The notes: generated by a model from the letters alone, not told the origin. A DNA stretch of 64,000 nt from Pycnococcus provasolii (GCA_938743325.2 OW568861.1:1240001-1304000); one strand, 5' to 3'; positions 53,198-63,745 are shown, numbered from the stretch's first letter. Numbers and translations: made by a program.

Positions 53198-54913
53198 CTA
53201 AAAAGAGCGTAAAATCTGTTTGAAGTTGGGCAAGGCACTTTGAAGCACGCCGTCGAGGTATCCGTATCGATACCACACATCCTCGTGGTCTGGGAACGTT
53301 TCAAGAGATCCGTACTCACCACCAAGGACATCGCCGACATAGCCCGAAAGGACGATGGTGCGAAGGTGGCGGAGCGAAAGAAGTGGCGTGACGAAACTGT
53401 CGATGAATTCCTCATTCGTCTCACATGTGTAGATGCCCATGTTGTCGCAGTACACCATGCCGAGCAGTTGGATTTTCTTGCATCTCGATGCAATTCGTGC
53501 GAGACCGTAATCGGTGACCGTTGAGTCCGAAATGTCCAAAATGAGCATCTCTGGACAGTGATCCACAACGACCTCAAGCGTATCATCGTCGACGTCAAAG
53601 TTGCTGAATCCAATGTTGAGGTAGCGCAGCGTGGCACCGCAACCTGAGATTACAGAGATGATATCCCCTTGAGTTATGTCGTGAGATTTCATGGTTGACA
53701 AAGAGAGGTAGCGCAGCCTCTTGCAATGAGTCCCAATCGCGCGGAAGTCGTCGCGAGTCATCGTTTCGCAGTCATCCAGGCTCAAGCCGCATAGATTCGC
53801 CCCGATTCCTTGGAGCATCTCTTCCAATTCACCATCTGCGATGGCACTGCCGCATAAATTCAGCCAACGAAGGTGGCTCAATCGTGCGAGGTGACGAGGT
53901 ACTCCGGGAGGTAACGGCTCACAAAAGTAGACAGCCTCGAGATTTGGAAGGGTGTTCACGATCATCTCAATCTCGTCTTTGCTAGCCTTGGAAATGAGCC
54001 GCAGCTTCTTGACAGTCGTGCCCACACCATTCTTTTTGATGCGGTTCAGCCATGTCTTGATGTCGTTGATGACTGGAATGTCAATGCTGCTCTTCTGCCA
54101 GTCAAAACGAGTGGAGAAGTATGTCTCGACTAGACGCGGGCACTTGTCGAAGAGCCTCTGCACGTGGCTCGGCGAGACGAAGAAGTTGTAGTAGCCAAGC
54201 TCTAATTCGGTTCGGTGCTCTTTTAGAGGCTCTGCTTCAAGACTCCTCAGCTTGCGGCAATTCTTCGCAAGTGACTTCACAAGCTCGTCGGTGACAAACT
54301 CTGCCGTGTACATGGGAATGTACGTGGGATCCGCCTCGAGGATCTCTCGTGAACCCTCTATTGCCACAGCGAACCACCCGAGATCAGATGAACTTCTGCT
54401 GCTAGGGTCATCCTCCACGACAAAATCTTCGAGGTTCGGGAAGAGGTGTAGGCGCTTTGCGATCCATGCAGCGTAGTACCACACGTCCTTGTCCTTCCTC
54501 TGACGCGGCACTTTCTTTTTCTTCGCAGTGCCACTACTCGATCCCGCGACGCCTGGCATGAGGTTGCGGAGTTGCGGCGGCGGCGGCAGTGCCACGTTGA
54601 GTTTATCGACGTTGTCTTTCACCATCGCTCGCCATGTTTTGCACGTTCCGGCGACGGCGACTAGAGCAAGAATGTTGTCTGAGAGGTGAGAGGTGACGAG
54701 TGTGCGAAAAACTATGTCCGGCACATCCTCCCACTGGGTTTTGATTGCTGTTGTTGTCGTCGTCGCTTTCCCATCGCTCATAGGGCAGACGTCATCATCA
54801 TGCGTGTTGTTGTTATCATCAGCGTCGGCGTCACGCTTCGACCTCTTCTTCGACGTCGTGACTGGCGTGTTCTTCGGCTTGAGAGCACTTCGTTTTTTCG
54901 GATTCGGCGCCAT
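53198..54913 (-). CDS. F-box / leucine-rich-repeat protein
   Basis: I chose the ATG at 54913 (MAPNPKKRSALKPK), giving 571 residues; an in-frame ATG at 55051 would add 46. A basic, nuclear-localisation-like N-terminus leads to an F-box-like stretch at ~75-115 (WEDVPDIVFRTLVTSHLSDN, then CKTWRAMVKD). LRRs of the Cys-containing/SCF type fill ~180-540 (LRYLSLSTMKSHDITQGD, LRYLNIGFSNFDVDDDTLEVVVDHCPEMLILDIS and others). F-box/LRR proteins recruit substrates to SCF ubiquitin ligases; that role is inferred. Its substrate is unknown. Confidence 0.85.
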   Translation of the reverse strand: MAPNPKKRSALKPKNTPVTTSKKRSKRDADADDNNNTHDDDVCPMSDGKATTTTTAIKTQWEDVPDIVFRTLVTSHLSDNILALVAVAGTCKTWRAMVKDNVDKLNVALPPPPQLRNLMPGVAGSSSGTAKKKKVPRQRKDKDVWYYAAWIAKRLHLFPNLEDFVVEDDPSSRSSSDLGWFAVAIEGSREILEADPTYIPMYTAEFVTDELVKSLAKNCRKLRSLEAEPLKEHRTELELGYYNFFVSPSHVQRLFDKCPRLVETYFSTRFDWQKSSIDIPVINDIKTWLNRIKKNGVGTTVKKLRLISKASKDEIEMIVNTLPNLEAVYFCEPLPPGVPRHLARLSHLRWLNLCGSAIADGELEEMLQGIGANLCGLSLDDCETMTRDDFRAIGTHCKRLRYLSLSTMKSHDITQGDIISVISGCGATLRYLNIGFSNFDVDDDTLEVVVDHCPEMLILDISDSTVTDYGLARIASRCKKIQLLGMVYCDNMGIYTCETNEEFIDSFVTPLLSLRHLRTIVLSGYVGDVLGGEYGSLETFPDHEDVWYRYGYLDGVLQSALPNFKQILRSF

Positions 54914-55166
54914 GATTTTTTGATTTTTTGATTCAGTGCACCGAGTGCCAAAGTGAAGTGGACAGCCTTGGAAGATTTTGAAACTACCCGAATTTACCCG
55001 TTGACGGGGGCAGGAGGAACGATTTTTCCGGGTCGGGGAGAGACCACACATCTGCTATACGGAATGCAACGACGTGTTTACACAAGGATGACAGAGAAAT
55101 TTTGAGAAGACACACAAGCGCACGCGCACACGCCACATTATACTACTACTACGGCAGTGGCTCGTC

Positions 55167-57563
55167 TCATGACTTCTGCTGCTGCTGCTGCTGCACCAGC
55201 AGCGCATCCACCTGCGCCGCCGCGCTCGCGACGCAGATCGCACGGAGAGCCTTCAGCTTGCCCGCGCGAGGATTGGAAGGCGGACTGTGCCACGGGAAGT
55301 GATGCAGAGTTTCGCGAACGCGCGCCAAGTTCGGGCACGTGCCGCAGTGAACGAGGTCGAGCATGCCGTCGAATCGACCTTCCACCGGACCGCCGTAAGG
55401 ACAGAGCGAGTCGACGTCGCCGCTGCCCATCGCACTCGCCAGCCGCGCATTCGCGTCAAAGTCCGTGCGATCCTTCGGATTGTCAAGCTCACGGTGAAGC
55501 AGAATCACCGGAATGCCGAGTCCAACGCAAGGCAGCGCGACGTGAACGCGGGTCGTCACCACGAGCTTCGCGCGCTGAAGCCTCTCGATACGACGCGCCG
55601 TGAACTCGAGGCGTCGAGGCATGTCGAACATCACGCCGTAGTGCTCCCAGATGCTCACGCACTCGTCGAACACGTGACGACCCTTGCCCTTCCGGCCGTT
55701 CACCGTCTTTGAGTTCACCTCAGCGCTTAGGTGCGTTGTCGCGCGGCGCACCCAGTCGGGTATGCCCGCACGTGCCATGAGACGGTCGCTCGCGTCGATC
55801 GCAAGAATCTCCGCACGAACCCGACCCGAGGTCTCGTGAGAGCCGGCAACCTTGTCAAAGGCGCCGTGCAGGCTGCGTGCGATCATCGCGTCCGCCGTTG
55901 CTGCTCTCGTGCCTGTGCCGCCCGTCTGCAGCATGGCATCCACTTGGCCGAGAGTTGCCGCCGCGGGTGCGTCGGCGCCGTAGAATTTGGTCAGATTCAA
56001 GCTCGCGCAGCCCGAGAAGATGGCGGGAACGCCAACCTTCAGCAGCGCCGCGGCGCACGTCTTGTCGCGCGTCGCCACAGGGAAGGGCTGCGAGCGGAGC
56101 ATGTCGAGGTAATCGCCGGTGTGAAACTCGTCCGATTTCCACACCTTCTGGTCTATGCGGTATGCCACGTAGACGGGCTTGACGGCGTGCAAGCTCTCGA
56201 GTCCGTCGCCAACCCCAACGCCACGCATCGCGCCGTCGGCGAGCGTGCCGCAGTGATTTGACTTGTTCCAACGACCGGGCGTCATCATCCACAGCTCGTT
56301 GGTCGCACTGCCACTTTCGTGACGGCCGCGGCGACGACCTTGCCTCAGGTTCGGCAGTGGCTTGACCCGCGTGACGGTAAGGACGAGGTTGATGCACCGA
56401 AGGATGAGGTTGATGGCGCGCACGGGCATGAGCACCTGCGGCTTGGCCAGCCTTAGGTACGTCCCGAGCAGAAGTGCGCTGTCCATGTAGAAGCACAGGA
56501 AGAACATCACGACGCGCGACATGATCACGTACGCAGCAAAGCGCAGGCGGTAGAGCACCCGAGGACGCAGGCCGTAGAACGTGTGCGCGAACATGCCATC
56601 GCGGTCGACGAACATGTGCACGTTTGGAAGAAGCGCCTGTATCGTGGCAAGGCTCTGCACGTCGTCGCCAATGTTCGCAAACTCCTCGAGCGCCTTTTCG
56701 CTGTATGCGCAGTTGGTGGACGTGTAGCCGAGTACAGCGAACGCCGGCCCAGCTGGTGCGCTGGAGATGCCAAGCTCGTCGTCTGGGATACCGGTAACCA
56801 TCTCGAAGTCGGCACGCGCAAGGCTGAGAGCGTCGTGCGCGATGACACCGAACTGTCTTCTGGGCACGGCAGTTGCGGCGACGCCAAGGTGCGTCGCTGC
56901 AGCGCCGACGCACGCGTTGACGTGCCTGTCCGCTAGGTTGTGCATGACTTTGTCGCCCGCTCTTGAGTCTAGCAGAATGAGTTCTAGCATGGCGTCGGCG
57001 TTCGTCGCAAGTCTCGGCGCTGGTGCGAAGAGCGCCATTCTTTTCTTCGCATCCGCGTGCCTGAGCAGTTTCACGGCGTTGTTCGGCTTGACTGCGTGCG
57101 GCAGCCACGTCCCTCTGTACGCGAGTAGCAGGCATAGGCCCAGCGCGGGTCTCACGACGTTAGCGAAGTATCTTCTTCCGTACGCGCACTTGAGCCTCCA
57201 GGTATCGTTCGCGAACACCTTGACAAGGCTGTTGGAGTTTGTTTGTTCCGCGAGTCTGCGTGCGACCTGTTCCGTGACGAAGACGACGTGCGTCGCGTAC
57301 GCCGCGCCTTTGTTCGACCTCATCCATCTTCTGAGCGCGGGTCCGAGAACGGCGGGCGCCCACACGACTGTGCAGTACTGCGCCGAGAACGCGAGGTCGA
57401 TCACAGAAGACGAGCCTGATGAGGATGATGATTCGTTAAGACCACCACCACTATCAGCGGCCGCCCCGACGAGTGCCGCCCCGTCAATGATGTGGAACGC
57501 ACGGCCACGAGCGTGCAAGTCTTGCAAGTTGTCGTTGTTGTCGCTGACGTTGTGCGCGGACAT
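55167..57563 (-). CDS. Polysaccharide-pyruvyl-transferase-like membrane-associated protein
   Basis: This 798-residue frame starts at ATG. The C-terminal half (~440-760) fits the polysaccharide pyruvyl transferase fold: FHTGDYLDMLRSQPFPVATRDKTCAAALLKVGVPAIFSGCASLNL, then RLQRAKLVVTTRVHVALPCVGLGIPVILL, as in the GT-B-like family that adds pyruvate ketals to sugars. One hydrophobic segment near ~345-375 (VIMSRVVMFFLCFYMDSALLLG) may anchor it in a membrane. The N-terminal part is unrecognised. It ends in a poly-Gln tract from a GCT microsatellite. A role in cell-surface or extracellular polysaccharide is inferred. Several long shadow frames overlap it on both strands. Confidence 0.75.
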   Translation of the reverse strand: MSAHNVSDNNDNLQDLHARGRAFHIIDGAALVGAAADSGGGLNESSSSSGSSSVIDLAFSAQYCTVVWAPAVLGPALRRWMRSNKGAAYATHVVFVTEQVARRLAEQTNSNSLVKVFANDTWRLKCAYGRRYFANVVRPALGLCLLLAYRGTWLPHAVKPNNAVKLLRHADAKKRMALFAPAPRLATNADAMLELILLDSRAGDKVMHNLADRHVNACVGAAATHLGVAATAVPRRQFGVIAHDALSLARADFEMVTGIPDDELGISSAPAGPAFAVLGYTSTNCAYSEKALEEFANIGDDVQSLATIQALLPNVHMFVDRDGMFAHTFYGLRPRVLYRLRFAAYVIMSRVVMFFLCFYMDSALLLGTYLRLAKPQVLMPVRAINLILRCINLVLTVTRVKPLPNLRQGRRRGRHESGSATNELWMMTPGRWNKSNHCGTLADGAMRGVGVGDGLESLHAVKPVYVAYRIDQKVWKSDEFHTGDYLDMLRSQPFPVATRDKTCAAALLKVGVPAIFSGCASLNLTKFYGADAPAAATLGQVDAMLQTGGTGTRAATADAMIARSLHGAFDKVAGSHETSGRVRAEILAIDASDRLMARAGIPDWVRRATTHLSAEVNSKTVNGRKGKGRHVFDECVSIWEHYGVMFDMPRRLEFTARRIERLQRAKLVVTTRVHVALPCVGLGIPVILLHRELDNPKDRTDFDANARLASAMGSGDVDSLCPYGGPVEGRFDGMLDLVHCGTCPNLARVRETLHHFPWHSPPSNPRAGKLKALRAICVASAAAQVDALLVQQQQQQKS

Positions 57564-58641
57564 GGCGTTACCAAATACCCGGGAACGGGATGGGGAGTGT
57601 GCTGGAAAGGAAAGAAAACAAGGGAAGGGAAGGGAGGGGGACGGTTGTTAAGTTTTGTAGGGACTCTACAGTAGGGTAGGGGGTCAATCAGTCAATGTCG
57701 CAACGGCACTTCAAGTCGGACAGGCGTCTGAACTCTGAGGGGAATTGGGATGCATTGCGCCCCCAACGCAATGCCAAGTTCCAACGCAATTCAGGGGAAA
57801 TTATGGTACGGGGGATACGCCTTTGGGTGGAAATGAGTGTGGGTTCCTAAGGTTAGCTCGACCGGGCTGCCGGGGGGCGAACTCCTTCTTGCACGCTGCT
57901 TGAGAGGACCTCTTGAGAGGTTGGCTTGATGAGCTGGCCTCCAAGAGCCCGGGGGGGGTGATCCCCCATTCCACCCATGGGCCATGGCAATATGCATAAC
58001 ATGGTTATGTTTGTGAGTTCACGGAGGTGGTCAGACTAACCTATAATATTACGCCAAGTGATAACTTAAGGTTAGTCTAGGAAAGGGTGGAAGATACACT
58101 ACGGTGGAGTAATAACGAAGTCGCTACCACAGTACAGTAGTACTACAGACCAATACAGAAGAAAGTGTCCGGAACGTTGGGATGGTTGCGTGTTCTCCAG
58201 AAGACCGAAGTGTTTTCCCAGGCCATCAAATCGCATGTGCCTAAAGGTTTACCCCTGAGGAGAGCAAATCAGGTGAGCAAATCCATGAAATCACGTGATC
58301 ACTGCTCAGGAATTCAGGACGGAGAAGGGTATGGTAAAGGACGCTGCAAGGTTGCTTTGCTCAAGACGTGAAGTTCGTCATCAGCTAAGGTTAGCCACAC
58401 ACACATGAATGATTATAATTTAGAATGGGATGGAGATCCTCCGGAGACCTGACGTTTGTTTTTCCCGGAAAGGTGAAGACAGAGAAGGAGCTGCCAACCA
58501 CCACACAATTACACAAAAGAAAAACAAAGATTGCCAATATTTATTTCGATTAGTGCCTTAAGGTTTATTATATTTGTTTTCTCTTTTTTTTAATTTTCTC
58601 TTAAGGGCCTGCCTGCTCATACACATACGTTCTTCAAGAAT
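57564..58641. other. Divergent intergenic region
   Basis: About 1.1 kb between two divergent starts. It contains one GTAGTACTAC palindrome (58137-58146), a patch of CAACGCAATG/CATTGCG short inverted repeats near 57748-57795 and AT-rich DNA before 58640. No supported gene. Confidence 0.55.
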
Positions 58642-61548
58642 ATGAAGAGCTTCTCGAGGGATGGCAGCAGCGGCGGCGGCGGCGGCGGCGGTGGCGCGCA
58701 CGTGCCGCTCGGCGGCGACTCGTCGTCACCTGGGGCCGGCTTCGACGGAATCGTCGACAGCACGAGCGTGCCCATCAGAGACGACGGATTCGCATTCGCG
58801 AACGGAGCGACGTACAAGTCAACAAGAAGGACGTGGCAGGACATCAGAGAGGGAACCGCGTGGTTCCTCGTCGTCGTACAGGTCATCATCATCGCCGCCG
58901 TCGCCACCGCGTACCAACTGCAAGTAGGACTCGAGTACGTTTGCTACACGAGCGAAGAACGACAACACGTCAAGGCGGTGGAGAAGTTCTTCGACGCCGC
59001 GGACAGGGGAGATACGCCCAAGGGAACGGAGACGTTCGAGTCCGTGACGAGCAAGGCTTTCAAGGCGCACTGCGAAAGCGGAGACTACGGGCGCAGCGAG
59101 TGGGCGGAACTTGCACCTATGATTGTCGATAAGAATGAAAAAAGCGTGCGCCCGAAAATAATCGCCGAGGACGACACAGTCGTCGCGTACGGTATGAAAA
59201 TCAACGAAGGTGAACACGAGTACGCGTCTTTCTCAGCCGTCTTCAAGTTTGATCAGGACCAGAAAATTGTGCACCTGTCGCACATGAAGCTCGGCGAGCA
59301 TGGAAAAGGGTCGTCGACGCCACCGCCGTCGCCGCCGCCGCCGTCGCCGCCGCCGCCGTCGCCGCCGCCGCCGCAGCAAGAGCTGCCGCCGGGAACGTCG
59401 GGTGTCGAAGCGGAGCAAAAGATGAAATCCGTCGTGAACCAAATCATGCTCGCCATAGAGGAGGGTGGGCAAAGTGGCGCGAAGAAGCTGTCGGACAAAC
59501 TGCTCACCTCGTCGTTCGAATTCCCGCTAGACAACGGAACGACCATCGACCGCACCACGTTCGTCAACATGGTGAGCCAGGGATACCAGCTGCACAAGGC
59601 GACGCGCGAGGTGTTCTGCGACAGTGCCATGCTGATGTGCGCGAGCCACTACGCGCGGCCTGATGGCGACGTGGTGTACCACGGCGCAACTATCCTGAAG
59701 TTTGATGCAGATCTCGACGACGTATCGAAGATGTACTGGTATCACACGGGGAGCGAGACTGCACACCATCGCAAGATGGCGGTGGAGAAGGTGTTCTCCG
59801 CGCTGGAATCGAAGTCGAACGCCGCGTTCGACGAACTCAAGCAAAGCTTGAATTCCGGATTCACCATGTACACGCGCGACCGAGTGTACGATGCGGATGC
59901 ATTCGTGCAGCAGCTGCGCTCGGCGCCCGCCGACGACATTCAGGCGGCCCGCAAGCTTGTCGTGGCTGAAAACTACGTGTTTGACGTCTACACGAAAACG
60001 CAGAAGGTTGATGGCGTTAACGTGCAAACGTCAGGCGTGGCTGTGTTTGAGTTTGACCCGATGCAAACTGCCACGATGATCAAGTCGGTTGGCTGGTACT
60101 ACGACGAGACGATGACGGAACGCGTTCGCGAGAAGCTCATGCAGAGCTTTGACGACGCCTTCGAGACGCAGGATCGCGAGAGTGCACTCAAGCTTGTGCG
60201 CAGCTCCCTGTCGAAGGATTGGACTGGGGCTTTCAACCAGTACGACTTCAACGAAACGAGGCTGGAGAACACGATCCAGAAGGAGAGCTGGAACGTGACA
60301 AAGATGCACGCCAAGAGCCGCGTCTATCTGCAGGGCAATGGGTTTGGCCTGGCGTACTCGAATGTCACAGCCGGCGTGGTGTCTCGGGAGGTGGTTGCCG
60401 TCCATCGATTCGACGACGACGATAAGATCACCGAGTCTCGCTGGCTTGTGCAGGAGTATCCGCCCAAGTACCAGGAGGTGATCGATGCGTACATGAAAGC
60501 GCTCTACAGCGGCGATGTCAACACGCTGTCGGCCATGGTGGTGGACAAATTTAAGTTTCACATGGATGGCGAGGAATACGACAAGGCTTCGTGGCTTGAC
60601 TTGATATCAAAGCGCTGGAAGACGATCGAGCACCACGAGCACGAATACGTCGCGCAGGGGTCGCGCGTCATTGCGATCTCGATGCGCAAGGATGAGAACG
60701 GTAACAGCACCGCCGTGGGAATGGCGCTTCTGCACTTCTCCCGGGAGCCGGAGACGTCCGCCAAGCTTGTGGAGGTGAAGTGGTACCACGACAACACGAT
60801 GATGTTCGACCCGATGCTGATGGCAGCCAGCACGTACTACGACGTGCTTGAGGGCAGGAAGCCCGAGTCAGCGATGGACAACATCGTGGCGCCTGGCTAC
60901 TACATCGACCTGCCGGGCACGAGGGTTCTGGACGATGGCTCGGGTGCCGTGAGCAGGCGTGCGAACATCACGGGAGTGATGCATTACTTTGCGGGTCACA
61001 GGGCGAATTACACGCGCCACCAGGAGATGGTGACGGACAGAAAGGCGAATCTTGTCATGAACCTGTGGAGTTCGTACAATGAGAATGACCAGAAGGAGCG
61101 ACGTGGCGTGACGATCCATCACTTCACGTGGAAGGACGGCAAGCCGCTGCTGAATGTCAGCCTCGTCTTCATGGACGACTACCCTCTGTCGAATGTGGAC
61201 ACCGTGCAGAAATTCTACAGCGCTGTTTACAGTCAGAACTTTGAGGAGCTGAAAGATTATGTCACCTCGGACTTCGTGGCATACACAACAATGGGTGTGC
61301 TCAATGGCGCTGATGCATTTGGGGATATGCTCAAGAGCATATCATCAGAGACGAAATTGCCCAAGACGCAGCGGAGGTATGTCACGGAAGGAAGTACCGT
61401 GGTTGCCATTTATGACGACGTATACGCAGATGGTGGTCGTGAAGATTGGGGTGTTGCAGTGCACGACTTTTCCAGGACGGAGGGGAAGATTAGGCAATCA
61501 AGCTGGTTTTCCAATCGTACATCCACCTCCACGAGTGGGAGAGTGTGA
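58642..61548 (+). CDS. Type II membrane protein with seven tandem NTF2/SnoaL-like segments
   Basis: This 968-residue frame starts at ATG. A Gly-rich cytoplasmic N-terminus is followed by one membrane span (~72-92, WFLVVVQVIIIAAVATAY). The rest should be outside or lumenal and holds seven ~110-residue segments (about 105-218, 255-370, 375-490, 492-605, 607-717, 722-845, 850-957). Each starts with a helix of the V-x-x-F/Y-x-A-x-x-S/D type (VEKFFDAADRG, VEKVFSALES, IDAYMKALYSGD, VQKFYSAVYSQN) and ends in a beta-strand with SxW, KxYWYH or VKWYHD. This is the SnoaL/NTF2 cone pattern. A (SPPPP)n linker separates segments 1 and 2. Function unknown; small-molecule binding is typical of the fold. Confidence 0.75.
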   Translation: MKSFSRDGSSGGGGGGGGAHVPLGGDSSSPGAGFDGIVDSTSVPIRDDGFAFANGATYKSTRRTWQDIREGTAWFLVVVQVIIIAAVATAYQLQVGLEYVCYTSEERQHVKAVEKFFDAADRGDTPKGTETFESVTSKAFKAHCESGDYGRSEWAELAPMIVDKNEKSVRPKIIAEDDTVVAYGMKINEGEHEYASFSAVFKFDQDQKIVHLSHMKLGEHGKGSSTPPPSPPPPSPPPPSPPPPQQELPPGTSGVEAEQKMKSVVNQIMLAIEEGGQSGAKKLSDKLLTSSFEFPLDNGTTIDRTTFVNMVSQGYQLHKATREVFCDSAMLMCASHYARPDGDVVYHGATILKFDADLDDVSKMYWYHTGSETAHHRKMAVEKVFSALESKSNAAFDELKQSLNSGFTMYTRDRVYDADAFVQQLRSAPADDIQAARKLVVAENYVFDVYTKTQKVDGVNVQTSGVAVFEFDPMQTATMIKSVGWYYDETMTERVREKLMQSFDDAFETQDRESALKLVRSSLSKDWTGAFNQYDFNETRLENTIQKESWNVTKMHAKSRVYLQGNGFGLAYSNVTAGVVSREVVAVHRFDDDDKITESRWLVQEYPPKYQEVIDAYMKALYSGDVNTLSAMVVDKFKFHMDGEEYDKASWLDLISKRWKTIEHHEHEYVAQGSRVIAISMRKDENGNSTAVGMALLHFSREPETSAKLVEVKWYHDNTMMFDPMLMAASTYYDVLEGRKPESAMDNIVAPGYYIDLPGTRVLDDGSGAVSRRANITGVMHYFAGHRANYTRHQEMVTDRKANLVMNLWSSYNENDQKERRGVTIHHFTWKDGKPLLNVSLVFMDDYPLSNVDTVQKFYSAVYSQNFEELKDYVTSDFVAYTTMGVLNGADAFGDMLKSISSETKLPKTQRRYVTEGSTVVAIYDDVYADGGREDWGVAVHDFSRTEGKIRQSSWFSNRTSTSTSGRV

Positions 61549-61798
61549 TTCATTTTTTGAATAAAGAAAAACAATTTCTTTGGTGAAAGTGTGTGTTTGT
61601 CGTTTGTGGCAACAGCACATTTTCGTCGTGCTTCTTTACTTGTCTCTGTGTTAGAAATCCGTTAAAAAAAAAACCCATACCCTTCCTCCCCCCCAAGGAA
61701 TCAATGAATGAATGAATGCAGTGCAACTGTCCCGTCAACGAACATTTCTCCCCCCGTCAAAGATGTCCGTCGTCTAGGCTAGGCTTCTCACCAATCGA

Positions 61799-63043
61799 CT
61801 ATTCGACTATATCCTCCTCCTCCTCCAAGTCGTCCTCCTCCAAGTCGTCCGTCTCAGGTGCAGGTGCAGGTGGAAGTGGCTTCACCGGGCAGTGCTCAGG
61901 AGATTGGTAATGGCTCCAACTTCCGTAGTGCTTGGTTTGAGAGTGCTTCTGCGTCGGGTATGCATAGAGTCCAGAAAGTTTGGTGATGTATTCAGCGCAC
62001 TTGGAGCCATGCTTGTGCCCATCGTGCCCATAAGAGGAGCACTCTCCATCAAGCTGCACATCCCATCCCAAACACTCATGATCGAGGTGCGAAAATTTCA
62101 GATGCACAGTAAGATCCTCGCGCATCTCCTCCGTGGTGTGCGAGTTGGGGTTGTAGCTGTTGAGGTGGCAAGTGGCGAACCGATGTTCCTCAAATTTGGA
62201 CTTCCCTGACGTCTTCGATGGGAACTTGTCAATGGGATTGAAGCAGCATTTTCCCTTCAGCTTGAAGTTCATGTCTCCCAACGAATCCGAGTAGAGGTGC
62301 TCAGTCTCGAGGATAACTCCAAAGTTGTCGTGGTAGTAAGGATCGTAATCGTACAGCTTCAGATACGACTTCGCCGTGACTTCTCCAACCTTGTACGCGC
62401 CCTTCGAACCGTCGTCGAAGTCGACGTGCAGATCTTTCGTGAAGTACTTGACGCCGTCGACGTACGGCTGCGTGTGCGGATCGCACGTCTCTTTCGGCTC
62501 GTACGCCTTGTACTCAGGGTAGTCGCAGGTTTTGGAGTACCGCGTCCAGAATTTCCAGAACGACTTTTTCTGGTAGCACGGGTAGGTGTGCGTGTATGGC
62601 GAGTACTTGGTGAAGTATCCCTTCTTGTTGTCGTACTTCCCACTGGCACTGCACTTGTCAAAGCACTCGTCGTACTTCGCCTCAGAGCACACGGAACCTT
62701 CACACTGCACCTCACAATGCGTCTCACAGTCCTTGATGTCGTGTATGCCGTAACGCGCGGTCTTGGAGTACTTGCGGTATCCCCATGTCCACGGCTTCCA
62801 GATCTTGAACTCGTGGACGGTGGTGTAGTACCCGTGCGGGTCACGAGTCGTCTGCCCCCAGTATCCGGTGGGATTGTCGTAGCGTGCGTCTAACTTGGTT
62901 CCGTATTTGCTGTAGCGGTAGTCTTCTTCGTATTTGTCGGTCGTTTCTCGCGCGTGAGCTGTTGAGGCACCAGCGACGGCGAGCGCGCACACCGCCAGAG
63001 CGAGTGCATTCACGCGCGACGAAGTCTTCACCGCCATCATCAT
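61799..63043 (-). CDS. Secreted Tyr/Cys-rich hypothetical protein
   Basis: The first ATG gives 414 residues; the frame opens at a GTG four codons earlier. A signal peptide (~1-32, NALALAVCALAVAGASTAHA) is followed by a Tyr-, Lys- and Cys-rich body without a known domain. The Cys are mostly spaced in pairs (CETHCEVQCEGSVC, CFDKCSASGK, CYQKKS, CCFNP), suggesting disulfides outside the cell. The C-terminus is Pro-rich then strongly acidic (EEDDLEEEEDIVE), with no anchor. It converges with the SnoaL-repeat gene (250 bp apart). A wall or extracellular-matrix role is only a guess. Confidence 0.75.
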   Translation of the reverse strand: MMMAVKTSSRVNALALAVCALAVAGASTAHARETTDKYEEDYRYSKYGTKLDARYDNPTGYWGQTTRDPHGYYTTVHEFKIWKPWTWGYRKYSKTARYGIHDIKDCETHCEVQCEGSVCSEAKYDECFDKCSASGKYDNKKGYFTKYSPYTHTYPCYQKKSFWKFWTRYSKTCDYPEYKAYEPKETCDPHTQPYVDGVKYFTKDLHVDFDDGSKGAYKVGEVTAKSYLKLYDYDPYYHDNFGVILETEHLYSDSLGDMNFKLKGKCCFNPIDKFPSKTSGKSKFEEHRFATCHLNSYNPNSHTTEEMREDLTVHLKFSHLDHECLGWDVQLDGECSSYGHDGHKHGSKCAEYITKLSGLYAYPTQKHSQTKHYGSWSHYQSPEHCPVKPLPPAPAPETDDLEEDDLEEEEDIVE

Positions 63044-63745
63044 CGTCGTCACCACAAGAAGAGATGGATGTCACCGCTTCCAGAACAACAAATAAAGGCA
63101 CGATTCTCCAATGCACGAAGCAAGAGACAGTCGTCCTGAGCTGAGCTGAAGCGCGGTTGTACAGTGAGTGTCGCGTGCACCCCTCCCAGTGCGCGTGTCT
63201 TCGAGGAAGCGACAGGAAGTAGGCCCACAGGCGGACAAGCGAGTAGCCTTGTAGCATTCCGAACCGCGTGACATGTCGGAGATGGCGATCCCGAGGGACC
63301 AGGGGGAGGATGTGGGGGGAGGGGAACAACGACGAGCAAGGGCTTGTGTTCCCCGAGGGAAGACTTCGGCCTCGAAGGCGAATCCCAAGGCCAGTTCTGG
63401 GGATACAACGCTGTGCGGGAGTCCGCTATCCCAACCCGCTGAGAACCACCTCGGAGACCCCGGATTCTGAACCGGTCCCCCTCCCAGGCTTAAGGTGGTA
63501 TGTTTACGCTTTAAGCTGACTGCTGTCACATGTGGCTTGGAAGTCACGTGCAGCGGTTTTGCATGCGCCGCCATTCCGATCGGCGTGCTTGCGCCGACAC
63601 CGTGAAGACCGCAATGCTCGTGATGCCCGCGGGACACTAAAAGGAACTACTTACTACTGTACCTAACATCGGCAATTAAATCAGTTGTTTCTGTTTCATG
63701 AATATATAAATATATATTATTATTAACGCTGGTGATTTCGTGATT
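63044..63745. other. Intergenic region near the right edge
   Basis: No supported gene in ~700 bp. Several overlapping frames on both strands (for example 63071-63637 minus) have no domain and look like chance openings in GC-rich DNA. An AT-rich patch at 63675-63725 lies just beyond the stop of the gene at the edge. Confidence 0.45.

Noticed and set aside
55855-57135. 426-codon minus-strand frame inside the pyruvyl-transferase-like gene
   Set aside because: Arg/His-rich composition typical of a shifted frame in GC-rich coding DNA.
56767-57651. 294-codon plus-strand frame
   Set aside because: Antisense shadow of the pyruvyl-transferase-like gene with no domain.
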